NCBI GenBank assembly: GCA_965371245.1
Contig: CBDUXT010000069.1
Location: forward strand, 1 to 32,958
Reading direction: 5' to 3'
DNA length: 32,958 nucleotides
Origin: CBDUXT01 sp965371245
GTDB lineage: Bacteria > Planctomycetota > Phycisphaerae > UBA1845
Shown piece by piece: positions 15,327 through 24,559 of this stretch. Position 1 is the first letter of the stretch. Each line of letters begins with the position of its first letter. The notes below the pieces were generated by a model. That model ran no database searches. It was not told the origin of the DNA and worked only from the letters and a program-made list of their open reading frames with translations. The position numbers and the translations under genes are program-made.

Positions 15327-17204
15327 GTGCAGAGTTCGATTCCTTCTCTTGTTGATCGAAACGCCGGCGCCAGCCCGCCCGGGATCCGGGCGCACAACGA
15401 ACGACCGAGGACATCCGTCGCTCCGGGCAAGACGGGAAACCGCTACGCGGTCGGGCTGGGCGCGATGCTCCTGTTGACCGGCGGCTGCGCCTCGCCCCAA
15501 CGGGCGTCTCTGCGCCAGGCGGCGCCTGGCTTGCAGACCATCACCGAGTACTTCGAACCAGTCAGAGAAGAGTTCTCCGGAGCGCGGGCGCTGGAGACCG
15601 TGGCCTTCATGGACAACCACTGGCGACTGCCCGGCAACTCCGGGTTCGATGCAAGCATTGAGCACGTGGTGCAGGTTCTTCTAAAAGCCGGGTATGTTGA
15701 AGAAAAAAACGCCGCCCCCGCCGACCGGCTCGTCTACCGCGTCGAGCGGCGTCCGATGCGGCGAGACACGTGGGAGCCCATCGACGCGAGCCTGACGATC
15801 GTCGGAGAGTCCGCCTCACTCCTTCGCTTCGCCACCAACCGAAACATGGTGACGATCAACTCGAACTCCACACCGCCCGGCGGCGTCACCGGCCGGCTGA
15901 TCGACGTTGGCAAGGGCAGTGCCGACGACTTTGCGGGCAAGGACGTCACCGGCGCGATCGTCATGGGCGAGGGGTCTCTCTCACGCCTGTTTCGGGCGGC
16001 CGTTGTCGATGGCGGCGCGCTCGGGGTGCTCAACTACAGCATCCCCTTCTACAACCGGGCGGCGACCCATCCCACGTCGATCCCCTTTCGGCGCGTGCCC
16101 AGCGACCCGAAGGGCAAGGGCTGGGGGCTGATGCTCTCGCACGGCGCCCATCAGCGGCTCAAGGACAAACTCCGCACGGGTTCGGTCGAGCTGCACGTAG
16201 ACATAGGGGTCAAGAGCTACCGTGCCGACGAGCTGACACTCATCGCCGAGGTGCGTGGATCGGTCGCCCCCGAGCAGCGTTTCGTCTTCAGCGCCCACGT
16301 GCAAGAGCCCGGGGCCAACGACAACGCATCCGGCGTGGCGGCGCAGGCCGAGATGGCTCGTGTCGCGGCCGTCCTGTTGCGTAAGGGCAAGATCGACCCG
16401 CAGCGCACCATCACCTTCCTCTTTGGCGACGAGATATCGGCCATCGCCCGCTACCTTCGGGAAGACGCCACCCGGGCGGGCGGCGTGCGATGGGGCATCA
16501 GCCTCGACATGGTCGGCGAGGACACCGCCAAGACCGGGGGCACGTTCCTGATCGAGAAGATGCCCGATCCGTCGGCCATCTGGACGCGCGGCGACGATGA
16601 GCACACCGAGTGGGGTCGCGGCCGGACGCGGGAAAGCGACCTCGCCCCGCACTACTTCAACGACTTCGTGCTCGGTCGATGCCTGGAGCAGTCCGCCGCC
16701 ACCGGCTGGGTGGTCAAGACCAACCCCTACGAGGGCGGCAGCGACCACGTACCCTTTCTTCGGGCCGACATACCGGGCCTGCTCCTCTGGCACTTCACCG
16801 ACGTCTACTACCACACCGACGGCGATCGGTTGGACAAGGTCTCACCCGTCACGATGACCAACGTCGGCGTCTCGGCCCTGGTGGTCGCACTGCGCCTGGC
16901 ATCGCCCGGCGACGAACTCGCACGGCAAGTGCTCGACGAAACACTCCACGCGGGAATAGATCGCATCAAAAAAGAGGCGGTGCTAAGTCGTGCGGCCATC
17001 GACGCGGGTGCGGACCGAGTCGAGCAGGTCCACATTGTGCAGGCCTGGCGCGACTGGTACGACGGTGCGCTGAAGAGTGTCATAGATGTGCCGCTCGGAG
17101 AGGCCTCCGCACAGTTGACGAAGCGGGTGGCAGGCGCGCAGCGTGCGTTCGACGAGGCTGCTACGCAGGCGCTCGAAACGCTTCCAGGGAAGACAAACCA
17201 ATAG
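15327..17204 (+). CDS. M28-like zinc peptidase lipoprotein with PA-like insert
   Basis: The 625-aa protein resembles M28 (aminopeptidase Y/transferrin-receptor-like) peptidases. The zinc site can be followed as H324 (FSAHVQEPG), bridging D332 (ANDNASGVAAQ), D368-E369 (LFGDEISAI), D394 (ISLDMVGED) and H496 (YYHTDGDRL). The first motif reads HVQ rather than the usual H-x-D, so the residue that normally orients the catalytic site is replaced by Gln. Residues near 165-240 (TGRLIDVGKG, AIVMGEGSLSRLFRAA) look like a protease-associated domain. The GTG start has AGGAG at 15314-15318, eight bases before it. A lipobox LTGGC follows an unusually long polar n-region. It may be co-transcribed with oleAB (64 bp gap), but no metabolic link is evident. 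Confidence 0.8.
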   Translation: MQSSIPSLVDRNAGASPPGIRAHNERPRTSVAPGKTGNRYAVGLGAMLLLTGGCASPQRASLRQAAPGLQTITEYFEPVREEFSGARALETVAFMDNHWRLPGNSGFDASIEHVVQVLLKAGYVEEKNAAPADRLVYRVERRPMRRDTWEPIDASLTIVGESASLLRFATNRNMVTINSNSTPPGGVTGRLIDVGKGSADDFAGKDVTGAIVMGEGSLSRLFRAAVVDGGALGVLNYSIPFYNRAATHPTSIPFRRVPSDPKGKGWGLMLSHGAHQRLKDKLRTGSVELHVDIGVKSYRADELTLIAEVRGSVAPEQRFVFSAHVQEPGANDNASGVAAQAEMARVAAVLLRKGKIDPQRTITFLFGDEISAIARYLREDATRAGGVRWGISLDMVGEDTAKTGGTFLIEKMPDPSAIWTRGDDEHTEWGRGRTRESDLAPHYFNDFVLGRCLEQSAATGWVVKTNPYEGGSDHVPFLRADIPGLLLWHFTDVYYHTDGDRLDKVSPVTMTNVGVSALVVALRLASPGDELARQVLDETLHAGIDRIKKEAVLSRAAIDAGADRVEQVHIVQAWRDWYDGALKSVIDVPLGEASAQLTKRVAGAQRAFDEAATQALETLPGKTNQ

Positions 17205-17291
17205 GGCCATCCCAGCGCTCGGTCGTGCCACCCGTCGCGCTAGATTGCTCGGCTTCGCAAACGGGACGCGCTGTGTTAGTCTTCCGCCACC

Positions 17292-20200
17292 ATGGAAGAG
17301 CACTCTCTGTCAGCGCTAGCGCGCCGATTATCACAACTTGCGCCAACAGAACTGCTGGCCTCCGTAGGTGCCCTTCAGCTTATGCCAGAGAACGTTCGCC
17401 GCGCAACTCGGCTTGAGCTCGCTGCCTGCGGTGCCGCGGCTGTCAAGTCTGACGGGACAAGTCGCCCGGTTTCGCGGAGCGCTCTCGATGGTCTAGTCAA
17501 TGGCCCCGAGCTGAGCGACCCGTACCTGATATCTCTGGAAGATCCAATCGGCGGTTGGTTTGTTGAATCCGTATCCTTTGTAGGAGGTGTGTATCGCATC
17601 TTTCCCGGCATCACGACCAATGCGACGTTCATTCTGCGCCACTTGGGGACGGCCATAGCGCTTCACCGTGACGCCTTCTCCGAGCCAAACTTCGAAGCGC
17701 GGGCCCGTGAATTGTTTCAGGCTGTGCTAACGCTTAGCGAGACGATTGCATGTCGTGCGGGATTGGCGCGAGGCCTGTTGCCGGTCGAGCACCCTGGTCG
17801 ATCACGGATCGATATTCCCAACGCGAAACGTCTCGCGGACCTCCGCCGTGCCGTCACCTTCAGCCAGGACGAGTTCGACTCGATTCTGAGACGGTGCCGT
17901 ACGGACATGGCCACTATCGATGCACTCGTTCTTGATTCAGGTAGCCTTGCGGCCGACGCGTGCAACCCGGATGCCAACCCTCTCCAAGCATCTCCAATCG
18001 TACGAGTGGACGGGGAATACGTCATCGCCAATCCGTTAGGTCTTGCAGCCGCACTACGACACCAAGTCATTTGCAGGGCCGTTGACACATCGGTCGCAAC
18101 CGAACTCGCGTCCCGACACAGCGCGCTCTTGCAGAGGACCGTTGTGAACTGTCTGGAGCTGATGGATATCCATCCCGCTGGCCCGTCTCGTTGGCGTGGT
18201 CCGCAAGGTGTTCTCATGGCTGATGGGCTTTTCTCGTTTGATGCGGACAAGGCGCTATATGCCTGTATAGTATCAGATGACCTCACCGACTATGACCGAG
18301 ATATTGTGTACGGCCTGAGACCGCACGTCGATCTCTGGCCGGTACTTCGCGCCCATTTCGAAACAGTTGCCGAAGCTCTCTTCTCTCGGAGGAATGCACC
18401 TAATGAGCTCTTGATACTCCTATTGCCCGGTTCGCTTGGACGATCGTGGGCCGTCGGCGTTGGCGATCAAGGTGAACACGCTCCCTATGAGATACTTCTA
18501 CTAAGTGTCTCTGATCTGGAAACCATATCACACATTGAGAGCGGGAAAAGTCTGCTTCTAAGCAAGTTCGCGCACGCGAATCGCAAGTTGCATGACACAA
18601 CCGATGTCGTTGCGTTCGGCCTGCTAGACAAGTACGGGGTCTTTCGTGACAATCAGTACAGCTTCTATGAATCCGATGACTTGCCCCCGACAGCGATGTT
18701 GTTTGATGCCAGTTGGGAGGGTCAACTCCATCGTGAATCACTGGACCGTGTTGATCGGCACGGCGCTCTGTCGTATGACGGAACACACGTTGCCGAAGTC
18801 GTATTATTGCAGGACGACCGTGAGATCCCGATCTACGTACAGCCTACAACATTCGATAGCCGAGTGGCCCTTCTGGTTGAGGGGTATTCGAATCCCCTCT
18901 GGGTGGTCTCGCCAGAATTCAAGGCAGATGACGGGCGCAATCGGCGCCACCTCAGACTTATCGCAAACATGATCGCCTACTGGATGTGGCAGTTTACACC
19001 GTCGTTGGAGCGTTGGTTCCAGGCAGCACTGGGAGCGCACGGAAATGTCTTCATAATCAGCATCGACGCAGATGAAGAACTGGATCATGACGCAACGGAT
19101 GGCGACGGCACTTCTTCGACAGCCTCCTTCGACGTCGAAGTCCTTGATGGCTATCCACCCGGCATTGGAGTCACGTTTCACCGTGCTGCACTGGACCTTC
19201 TCGGCGGAGGGACCAACGACGGTGAGAGGATCATAATGTCGGGAATCCTGTCCGAAATGAGCGAGTGTGCTGCATCCCGTGGGCAAGACCGACTCTCCCA
19301 GGCTGAAATTGCGACCATAGTCGAGGCGCATGCTGCCCCGCCTCTAAAGAAGAAGATCATTATAACTCAGCGTCATCGGGATCCAGAACTCGATCCACGC
19401 GGGTTGCCGCGGCCGCGCACAGTAGACCCGTTCGATGAGGGCCAACTGCTCGACGAGTTGGGCAGTTACCTCACTACAGATCTCGGTTTGAAAGTCGGTG
19501 TCATCCCCGCTGCCGAGCGCTCAGTAGTATTGAATCGGGTTGCTGCGTGGTACTATGAACAGCTCCAGCGTCTCGTTCACACGCTGAACCCCGACGGGCT
19601 TCTTAGATGGCTTGTTGCGCATAACGAATCCCTGCTCAAGGAACGGGCGTCCATACAGTTGACGCTCGCCACACGCCTGGCTTGCTTCGCGTCACACGAT
19701 ACTATCCGCAAGGAATGGAGCACGGAGCATTCGCGTCAGGCCGCGGCTTTGTTATCAAGTCGATTCATCATTGAGTATGTCGCTGCCTCCCCTCCGAACG
19801 GGCTTCGGCCCAGGAGTAATTCAGTCTACGATAGGCTCCTAGCGATCGGGAGCGAAATCGTCAACGTAGGCTTCCAAAGCGATATCGTTCGGTTCGATTT
19901 ATGCGAAGCGACCGTCTCAATTCTTCGGTCTGGGCGGCTTGGCCGTAACTTCGACGACTCCCAAGCCGCTTTGAAGGCGCTCATGGTTGACTACACGGAC
20001 GCCAAAGTGGTGGAGGCGGAGGCGAGTTTCTCGGAAAGGTGGCAACTGGACGGGGTTTTCGAAAGTCATGACGGGGTGGGCGAGATAGATGAGGCAGCGC
20101 GCGAGGAATTTGGCCACACGCTGACCGAGTTACGGAATTTCTGGGGCGCTGCGGGAGCCGTAGCCTCTGGGATATCACCCGGCGCATGCAGAGTCCAGAG

Positions 20201-20999
20201 GGATACATTCGTTCAAAACGTTGCGGACAAGCTGCAATGGGCGAAGCGATCTGTAGACAAACTGACTCGAAACTTGTCGCTCGGGGAGCGTGAGGAATTC
20301 CTGGTGCCACCAACCCCATACCTCAAAACAGATGTGTATCCATGGCGCTTCACGCGTCGGTACTCCTATTTGCGTAGGCCATTTCTTCTCGTGGCTGGTA
20401 CGAATGGTCCCGACATTGTGGCCGGACCACGTCATCTGCAGCACTCGTACCGTTACCTCATGCACCTTTGCTGCAGTGGCAGGCTTGAGGCGCTCTCATT
20501 ACCCATGAAGAAGGTGATGAGCCGGATGGCCAGTGGTGAAGCGGAAAAATTCAACGACAAAGTTGCTGATGCGCTAGAGTCACTTGGCACGCTAAAGGTG
20601 AAACGGCGGGTCAAGAAGGCCGGACCACTTCGTGGAAAGTTGGCCCCGCCCGGCGACATCGACGTTCTTGCGATCTGCCGCAAGAAACGGATCGTGTTCG
20701 TCATCGAATGTAAAGACCTTGTGCTAGCTCGAACGCCCCGCGAATGGGCGAACGAACTGGATGCTCTTGTTCGTGGCGGCAAGAACCGGAAGTCGACTGT
20801 AGAGAAGCACATCTCACGCAAGGAATGGGCGGAAGTGAATCTTAGGGCCCTGCTTGCGTGGCTAGATCTAGGCTACTCAGTGAAGTGGAAGGTAGAAGCG
20901 GTGATCGTATTGGACCGTCGGCCGATGGCGGCCCACTTTGCGAAGTGTCCGATTCCGATTCTTGGCCTGCGTGAGCTTCTTGCGTTGCTCAAAGCGTAG
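17292..20999 (+). CDS. Large protein with C-terminal PD-(D/E)XK nuclease-like domain
   Basis: The 1235-aa product is not recognisable over its first ~1050 residues, which have no transmembrane segment, signal peptide or obvious Walker motif. At the C-terminus the pattern GDIDVLAICRKKR...VFVIECKDL gives D1124, E1139 and K1141, the acidic-acidic-lysine spacing of PD-(D/E)XK nucleases. It is preceded by a helix (EAEKFNDKVADALESL) and followed by a Lys/Arg-rich region. Codon choice and GC content look lower than in the genes on both sides, suggesting acquisition. It stands alone, with no ribosome site I can identify at ATG 17292 and about 90 bp after the peptidase. A defence or DNA-processing role is possible but only inferred. 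Confidence 0.7.
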   Translation: MEEHSLSALARRLSQLAPTELLASVGALQLMPENVRRATRLELAACGAAAVKSDGTSRPVSRSALDGLVNGPELSDPYLISLEDPIGGWFVESVSFVGGVYRIFPGITTNATFILRHLGTAIALHRDAFSEPNFEARARELFQAVLTLSETIACRAGLARGLLPVEHPGRSRIDIPNAKRLADLRRAVTFSQDEFDSILRRCRTDMATIDALVLDSGSLAADACNPDANPLQASPIVRVDGEYVIANPLGLAAALRHQVICRAVDTSVATELASRHSALLQRTVVNCLELMDIHPAGPSRWRGPQGVLMADGLFSFDADKALYACIVSDDLTDYDRDIVYGLRPHVDLWPVLRAHFETVAEALFSRRNAPNELLILLLPGSLGRSWAVGVGDQGEHAPYEILLLSVSDLETISHIESGKSLLLSKFAHANRKLHDTTDVVAFGLLDKYGVFRDNQYSFYESDDLPPTAMLFDASWEGQLHRESLDRVDRHGALSYDGTHVAEVVLLQDDREIPIYVQPTTFDSRVALLVEGYSNPLWVVSPEFKADDGRNRRHLRLIANMIAYWMWQFTPSLERWFQAALGAHGNVFIISIDADEELDHDATDGDGTSSTASFDVEVLDGYPPGIGVTFHRAALDLLGGGTNDGERIIMSGILSEMSECAASRGQDRLSQAEIATIVEAHAAPPLKKKIIITQRHRDPELDPRGLPRPRTVDPFDEGQLLDELGSYLTTDLGLKVGVIPAAERSVVLNRVAAWYYEQLQRLVHTLNPDGLLRWLVAHNESLLKERASIQLTLATRLACFASHDTIRKEWSTEHSRQAAALLSSRFIIEYVAASPPNGLRPRSNSVYDRLLAIGSEIVNVGFQSDIVRFDLCEATVSILRSGRLGRNFDDSQAALKALMVDYTDAKVVEAEASFSERWQLDGVFESHDGVGEIDEAAREEFGHTLTELRNFWGAAGAVASGISPGACRVQRDTFVQNVADKLQWAKRSVDKLTRNLSLGEREEFLVPPTPYLKTDVYPWRFTRRYSYLRRPFLLVAGTNGPDIVAGPRHLQHSYRYLMHLCCSGRLEALSLPMKKVMSRMASGEAEKFNDKVADALESLGTLKVKRRVKKAGPLRGKLAPPGDIDVLAICRKKRIVFVIECKDLVLARTPREWANELDALVRGGKNRKSTVEKHISRKEWAEVNLRALLAWLDLGYSVKWKVEAVIVLDRRPMAAHFAKCPIPILGLRELLALLKA

Positions 21000-21456
21000 A
21001 AGATAGTGCCGACCATCGGCCGCCCTACGCGCAAGGGTCAGTAAGAAAACCAGGGACAGCCATTCCTTCCAAGGCGTGTTTCGCTCCTTCCTGACCGCAC
21101 TTGACGGAAACTCGCGCATGGATGCCGCCCGTCGCGTCGGGCCTACGGCTTCACCTACGAGTACGGCACCGGCGGCTATCAGGCAAAGAAGACCGGGCCG
21201 TTGACGGACTTTGGCGGCCCGCGGCGTGAGGCGCGTGGCATGTGTAAACTTGTTTTCCTGTGTAGGATGCGCCAAGGTGGAGGCCAGGTCTGTCGTCTTG
21301 GGGTACGATCCACGGGCCGTACCGGTACGCTACGCCTACACCGCCACTCACTTCGTTGATGGTCCTGGGCACCGGCCGATTGAGCGGTACCGGTAGCATG
21401 ACCGATTGAAGTTCGACTACCGGGAAACATCGGATTAGAGGCAAGGGAGACCGTCG
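21000..21456. other. Gene-free stretch before the amidohydrolase
   Basis: No supportable gene. One frame at about 21141-21240 reads AYGFTYEYGTGGYQAKK, which looks faintly protein-like but has no start and soon loses character, so it could be a decayed gene remnant. Confidence 0.35.
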
Positions 21457-23562
21457 ATGCGTCGAGTCGCAAATAGAAGATTAGTTGGATCCGTCGCACG
21501 GCCGCGAATTCCGTTAGGGGATGAAGTCGCGAGGTTGTCGCTTCTGATCGTGGCGGTCGTCCTATCCGCGCCTTGCGAGGCGGATACGATCGTGATCGAT
21601 CATGTTAGTGTCGTTGATGTCCGGGCCGGAAGACTCCTGGAAGACCAGCGTGTTGTCATCGAGGGCGAGAGGATCGCGCGGGTGGAGCCCGTCAACGAGG
21701 CGATGCCGGCCGGCGCCGTGCGGATCATCGACGGTCGTGGGAAGTACCTGCTGCCCGGGTTGTTCGATTCGCATGTACACTATATCAGCACCGAAACGTT
21801 CGGGCCGATGTTGATCGCTCACGGCGTCACCTTCGTTCGTGACCTGGGCGCACAAACCGAGACCATCCTCGCCCTGCGCGACCGGCTCAATCGCGGCGAG
21901 GTCGACGGGCCGGAGATGATCGCCACCGGGGCCGTCGTCGATGGGAACCCGCCCACCTGGCCGTTCTCGGAAGTGTGTAAGACAGCCGACGACGCCCGCG
22001 AGGCCGTTCGAAAGCTTGCCGAGGCCGGCGTGGATCAGATCAAGGTCTACAGCAACCTACCGCTCGACGCCTACAAGGCCGCTGTTGACGAGGCCCGCAA
22101 GAAGGGGCTCGCGGCGGTGGGCCACGTTCCGTTCGCGGTCACGCTCGACGATGCGATCGAGGCCGGGCAAGCGACGATCGAGCATCTCGAAGGCTTTGAC
22201 GACCTGATTGCCCGGGCTGCCGGGGTTGAGGTTTCACTTCCGCGCTCTTATCGCTCCGCGTTCGCCCGGTGGCGGCTGTACTCGAAGGCGGACAAGGCAA
22301 AGTTGAGAGAGACCTACAACCGGATGCGAATCGCGGGAGTCGCGATCTGCCCGACTTTGGTTGTGATGCAGGGTATTGGTAAGACGGGCGATACGGACGC
22401 CGACGATCCCTGGCTCGAGTATGTGCCAAGCTCTCTTCAAGGAATGTGGAAGCGCGGAATGTACAAGCGGATGTCACCCGGGGCGAAGCGAACCGTGCCG
22501 TTGATGCAGCAGGTCGTCTTGGAACTGCACAAGGCGGGGGTGAAGTTGCTCTGCGGAACGGACCTGGCGAACCCGAACGTCATACCCGGTTACTCGCTTC
22601 ACGACGAAATGCGGCTTTTTCAAGAAGCCGGCGTGCCGGCTGCTGACGTTCTGCGTAGCGCGACGATCATACCGGCCGAGGTCTTCGGCGTGGCGAATCG
22701 GCTTGGAACCGTCGAGCAGGGAAAGACCGCGTCGCTGGTGTTGGTCGATGCGAACCCTCTGGCGGACGTGCGAAACGCCCGGAAGATCGACGCCGTCTTT
22801 GTTCGCGGGCAGCACTTTGATCGCAAGGCTCTGGCTGAGCTACTCGAAGAGGCGAAGCGGTCTGCGCATGCTACGCGGAACCCGCCCGAAACGGCCGAAG
22901 TTGAGCTCTCGCTTCCGGGCGATGTGATCATGCGCGGTCGGTATGGCTCCAAGTTCGGGACCACCGACGCCGGCACCGAAGACTTCCTCATAACCACGAC
23001 GCCCGAGGGCTACAGCATCATGGCCCGTTCCCAGCCAAAGGGCGGGCCGCAGCCACCGGCCATGGGCACAATCCACCTATCAAAGACGTTCGGGCTTCGT
23101 GCGGCCACGTGGAAGACGCTGCGCGGAGATCCGCTCGAGGTGGCCTATACGCTCGAGGGCAACACGATGGTCGCGACGGCCAAGAAAAAGGGCGAAGAGC
23201 CCTCGGAGCAACGGCTTGAGCTTCCGGAGAGCTGGAGTTTCAACGGACCGTTCAGTGCGTTCGAGTTCGCCAGCCCCGTTATGCGTGACCTAAGCGTCGG
23301 AGAAAAGACGACCTACACTGCGATCAGGTTCGGGTCGCCGAGCGGGCGGCTTGGCGTAACCGAGGTGCAGGCGCAGCGACATGAGGACCGACCCGTGACA
23401 CTCGCAAGCGGTAAGAGCTTCGAGGCACGTTACTACACGTCCGAGTTCACTATCACTATTGGCAAGTTCACTACAGAGACCTGGACCGATCAGCAGGGGA
23501 TGACGGTCAAGTCAACGGTCAAGATGCCGTTCGGCGCCGTGACCGTCGAGCTGAAAGAATGA
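21457..23562 (+). CDS. Secreted metal-dependent amidohydrolase with extra C-terminal domain
   Basis: The 701-aa protein is an amidohydrolase of the imidazolonepropionase/prolidase-like group. Metal ligands are H106 and H108 (LFDSHVHY), K196 (DQIKVYSN, the probable carboxylated bridging lysine), H223 (AVGHVPF), H243 (TIEHLEG) and D369 (LLCGTDLAN). The N-terminus has a hydrophobic stretch (LSLLIVAVVLSAPCEA) suggesting export. The hydrolase ends near residue 460; the last ~230 residues form a beta-rich extension (AEVELSLPGDVIMRGRYGS, EFTITIGKFTTETW) not typical of the catalytic family. ATG 21457 has AAGGGAGA at 21443-21450, six bases upstream. The substrate is not predictable; cyclic amides or dipeptides are usual in this group. 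Confidence 0.85.
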   Translation: MRRVANRRLVGSVARPRIPLGDEVARLSLLIVAVVLSAPCEADTIVIDHVSVVDVRAGRLLEDQRVVIEGERIARVEPVNEAMPAGAVRIIDGRGKYLLPGLFDSHVHYISTETFGPMLIAHGVTFVRDLGAQTETILALRDRLNRGEVDGPEMIATGAVVDGNPPTWPFSEVCKTADDAREAVRKLAEAGVDQIKVYSNLPLDAYKAAVDEARKKGLAAVGHVPFAVTLDDAIEAGQATIEHLEGFDDLIARAAGVEVSLPRSYRSAFARWRLYSKADKAKLRETYNRMRIAGVAICPTLVVMQGIGKTGDTDADDPWLEYVPSSLQGMWKRGMYKRMSPGAKRTVPLMQQVVLELHKAGVKLLCGTDLANPNVIPGYSLHDEMRLFQEAGVPAADVLRSATIIPAEVFGVANRLGTVEQGKTASLVLVDANPLADVRNARKIDAVFVRGQHFDRKALAELLEEAKRSAHATRNPPETAEVELSLPGDVIMRGRYGSKFGTTDAGTEDFLITTTPEGYSIMARSQPKGGPQPPAMGTIHLSKTFGLRAATWKTLRGDPLEVAYTLEGNTMVATAKKKGEEPSEQRLELPESWSFNGPFSAFEFASPVMRDLSVGEKTTYTAIRFGSPSGRLGVTEVQAQRHEDRPVTLASGKSFEARYYTSEFTITIGKFTTETWTDQQGMTVKSTVKMPFGAVTVELKE

Positions 23563-23808
23563 AGATCGGGTCTTAACTGGAACGAACATGGACCTCGCGG
23601 TTGCGTCGGGTCGAAGTGGCGCCAAGTGGGATGCACAAGCCAGGTGGGGAAGGTCGTTGACCTGCCTTTACCATCCGGCTCGCTGTCAGGGGGATGTCAA
23701 GTGGTGGTAACTCTTCCGCCGTCTGCAATGCAACGCGGCATGGGTAATTTGCGGGATCTCCTTGGCGCTGGTATATGAACCGGCATGCAGCCAGGGAAGG
23801 CGAAGTTG

Positions 23809-23959
23809 CGTAGGTCGGGTTATCGACCCGGCTCTCCCGAGCGTCGCAGTGTGTTCGGGGCTAGCGACGGACCCGAGATCCGCGTGCGTGAACCCCTCCT
23901 TGATCCTCCGCTGGCGAGTTGACAAGCCAGGCGATGCCGGGTCGATGACCCGACCTACG
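23809..23959. repeat. 151-bp miniature element with 24-bp terminal inverted repeats
   Basis: The left arm (23809-23832) and the reverse complement of the right arm (23936-23959) agree at 23 of 24 bases; both read CGTAGGTCGGGT-ATCGACCCGGC. Each arm is itself a small hairpin (CGGGT...ACCCG). The 103 bp between the arms has no ORF. This fits a REP/BIME-like or MITE-like non-autonomous element. Confidence 0.65.
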
Positions 23960-24181
23960 GAACTGAACCCATGGAGCCGTTCGCAATTCCGACTAAGAAT
24001 GGCATTGACCCGTGGCACCTGTCCGGAATGTGGTAATCCTACACCACAACAAACCAGCTCGGTTCGGCATGGCGAGCCGCGTGAGGGACGACCAACGTAG
24101 TTCCGTTTTTGTACGTCCCCAACGGACGCACTGCACAGGCACTTTAACGAAATCTCGGGAAATGTCAAGGGGTCGGTACGC

Positions 24182-24225
24182 TCTGGTACGCCAGTTTGTT
24201 CGGGTCGTTCTGGTACGCAAGTTTG
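24182..24225. repeat. Pair of 17-bp direct repeats near attL
   Basis: TCTGGTACGCCAGTTTG (24182-24198) recurs at 24209-24225 with one mismatch, a 27-bp period. Two further GGTACG words flank it. It lies just outside the left att site, so it belongs to the chromosome or to an older insertion. Confidence 0.5.
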
Positions 24226-24283
24226 GTACGAAAGTATTGCGGGGCTTTAATTCGTGGAGTGAGCGAGAATTCAAGGAAACGCT

Positions 24284-24553
24284 ATGAGAATAGGCTTTTT
24301 TCTACTGGGCAGAGGCGGACTTGAACCGCCGACACACGGATTTTCAGTCCGTTGCTCGGATTCCGTAAGTAGTGACGGAGCAACGACTTACGCCAACGTC
24401 GATCCGGCGCTTACCGCTCTGCTTACCGACTCTTGCCGGAAATGGCCCGAATTGATCGCTGTCGTCGAGGCTTGGCCAGAGCTTCCGGAGGCCGTCAAGG
24501 CGGGCATCGTGGCGATGGTAACGGCGGCGTCTGGCGGGAAGGACCGGAGGTAG
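24284..24553 (+). CDS. attL read-through ORF: detached integrase C-terminal segment
   Basis: The 89-codon ORF starts at ATG 24284 in the chromosomal flank (AAGGA at 24273-24277), crosses the left att core (LGRGGLEPPTHGFSVRCS, the antisense translation of tRNA-Phe) and continues inside the element as DSVSSDGATTYANVD, then PALTALLTDSCRKWPELIAV and ...WPELPEAVKAGIVAMVTAAS. The last ~45 residues look like genuine amphipathic helices. The reading frame through the core is identical to that of the integrase reading through the right core, so these codons would be the natural C-terminus of the integrase in the excised circle. The stop overlaps the GGAGG that precedes the next gene. As it stands it is either a small hybrid protein or untranslated. 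Confidence 0.55.
   Translation: MRIGFFLLGRGGLEPPTHGFSVRCSDSVSSDGATTYANVDPALTALLTDSCRKWPELIAVVEAWPELPEAVKAGIVAMVTAASGGKDRR
24306..24357. repeat. attL: 52-bp duplicate of the tRNA-Phe 3' part
   Basis: Identical over all 52 bases to 32904-32955. On the minus strand it reads from the end of the D stem through the anticodon arm (loop CTGAAAA) and T arm (GGCGG-TTCAAGT-CCGCC) to the discriminator base. The 5' part of a tRNA is missing here, so it is the copy brought in by the element. Confidence 0.9.
24410..24429. promoter_or_regulatory. Left arm-type integrase sites (2 x CTTACCG)
   Basis: CTTACCGC at 24410-24417 and CTTACCGA at 24422-24429 are 12 bp apart, the same word and period as the three copies at the right end. 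They begin 52 bp inside the left att core. This is the layout of arm-type sites bound by the N-terminal domain of tyrosine integrases. Confidence 0.55.
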
Positions 24554-24559
24554 GATCGG

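Larger units (their letters stand above)
23563..24283. other. Gene-free stretch left of the mobile element
   Basis: No convincing gene. It contains the 24-bp inverted repeat pair at 23809-23959 and a short direct repeat at 24182-24225, both described separately. The open frames across the inverted repeat read VGRVIDPA on both strands, which is an effect of the palindrome. A CPECGNPTP stretch near 24022-24050 resembles a zinc-ribbon fragment but has no gene around it. Confidence 0.4.

Noticed and set aside
13253..15430. 725-codon open frame on the minus strand opposite oleA-oleB
   Set aside because: It mirrors two well-supported genes with conserved active sites; the antisense product is Arg/His/Val-rich with no domain character, typical of GC-rich antisense frames.
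23762..24100. Open frame with VGRVIDPALPS
   Set aside because: The same peptide appears on the opposite strand because of the 24-bp inverted repeat, so it is a product of the palindrome.
24012..24287. 92-codon open frame ending at attL
   Set aside because: No ribosome site, no motif, and it crosses the direct-repeat patch; it is not protein-like.
24306..24357. A complete second tRNA-Phe gene at the left border
   Set aside because: Identity stops after the D-stem end; the 5' acceptor strand and D loop are missing, so it is only the att copy.
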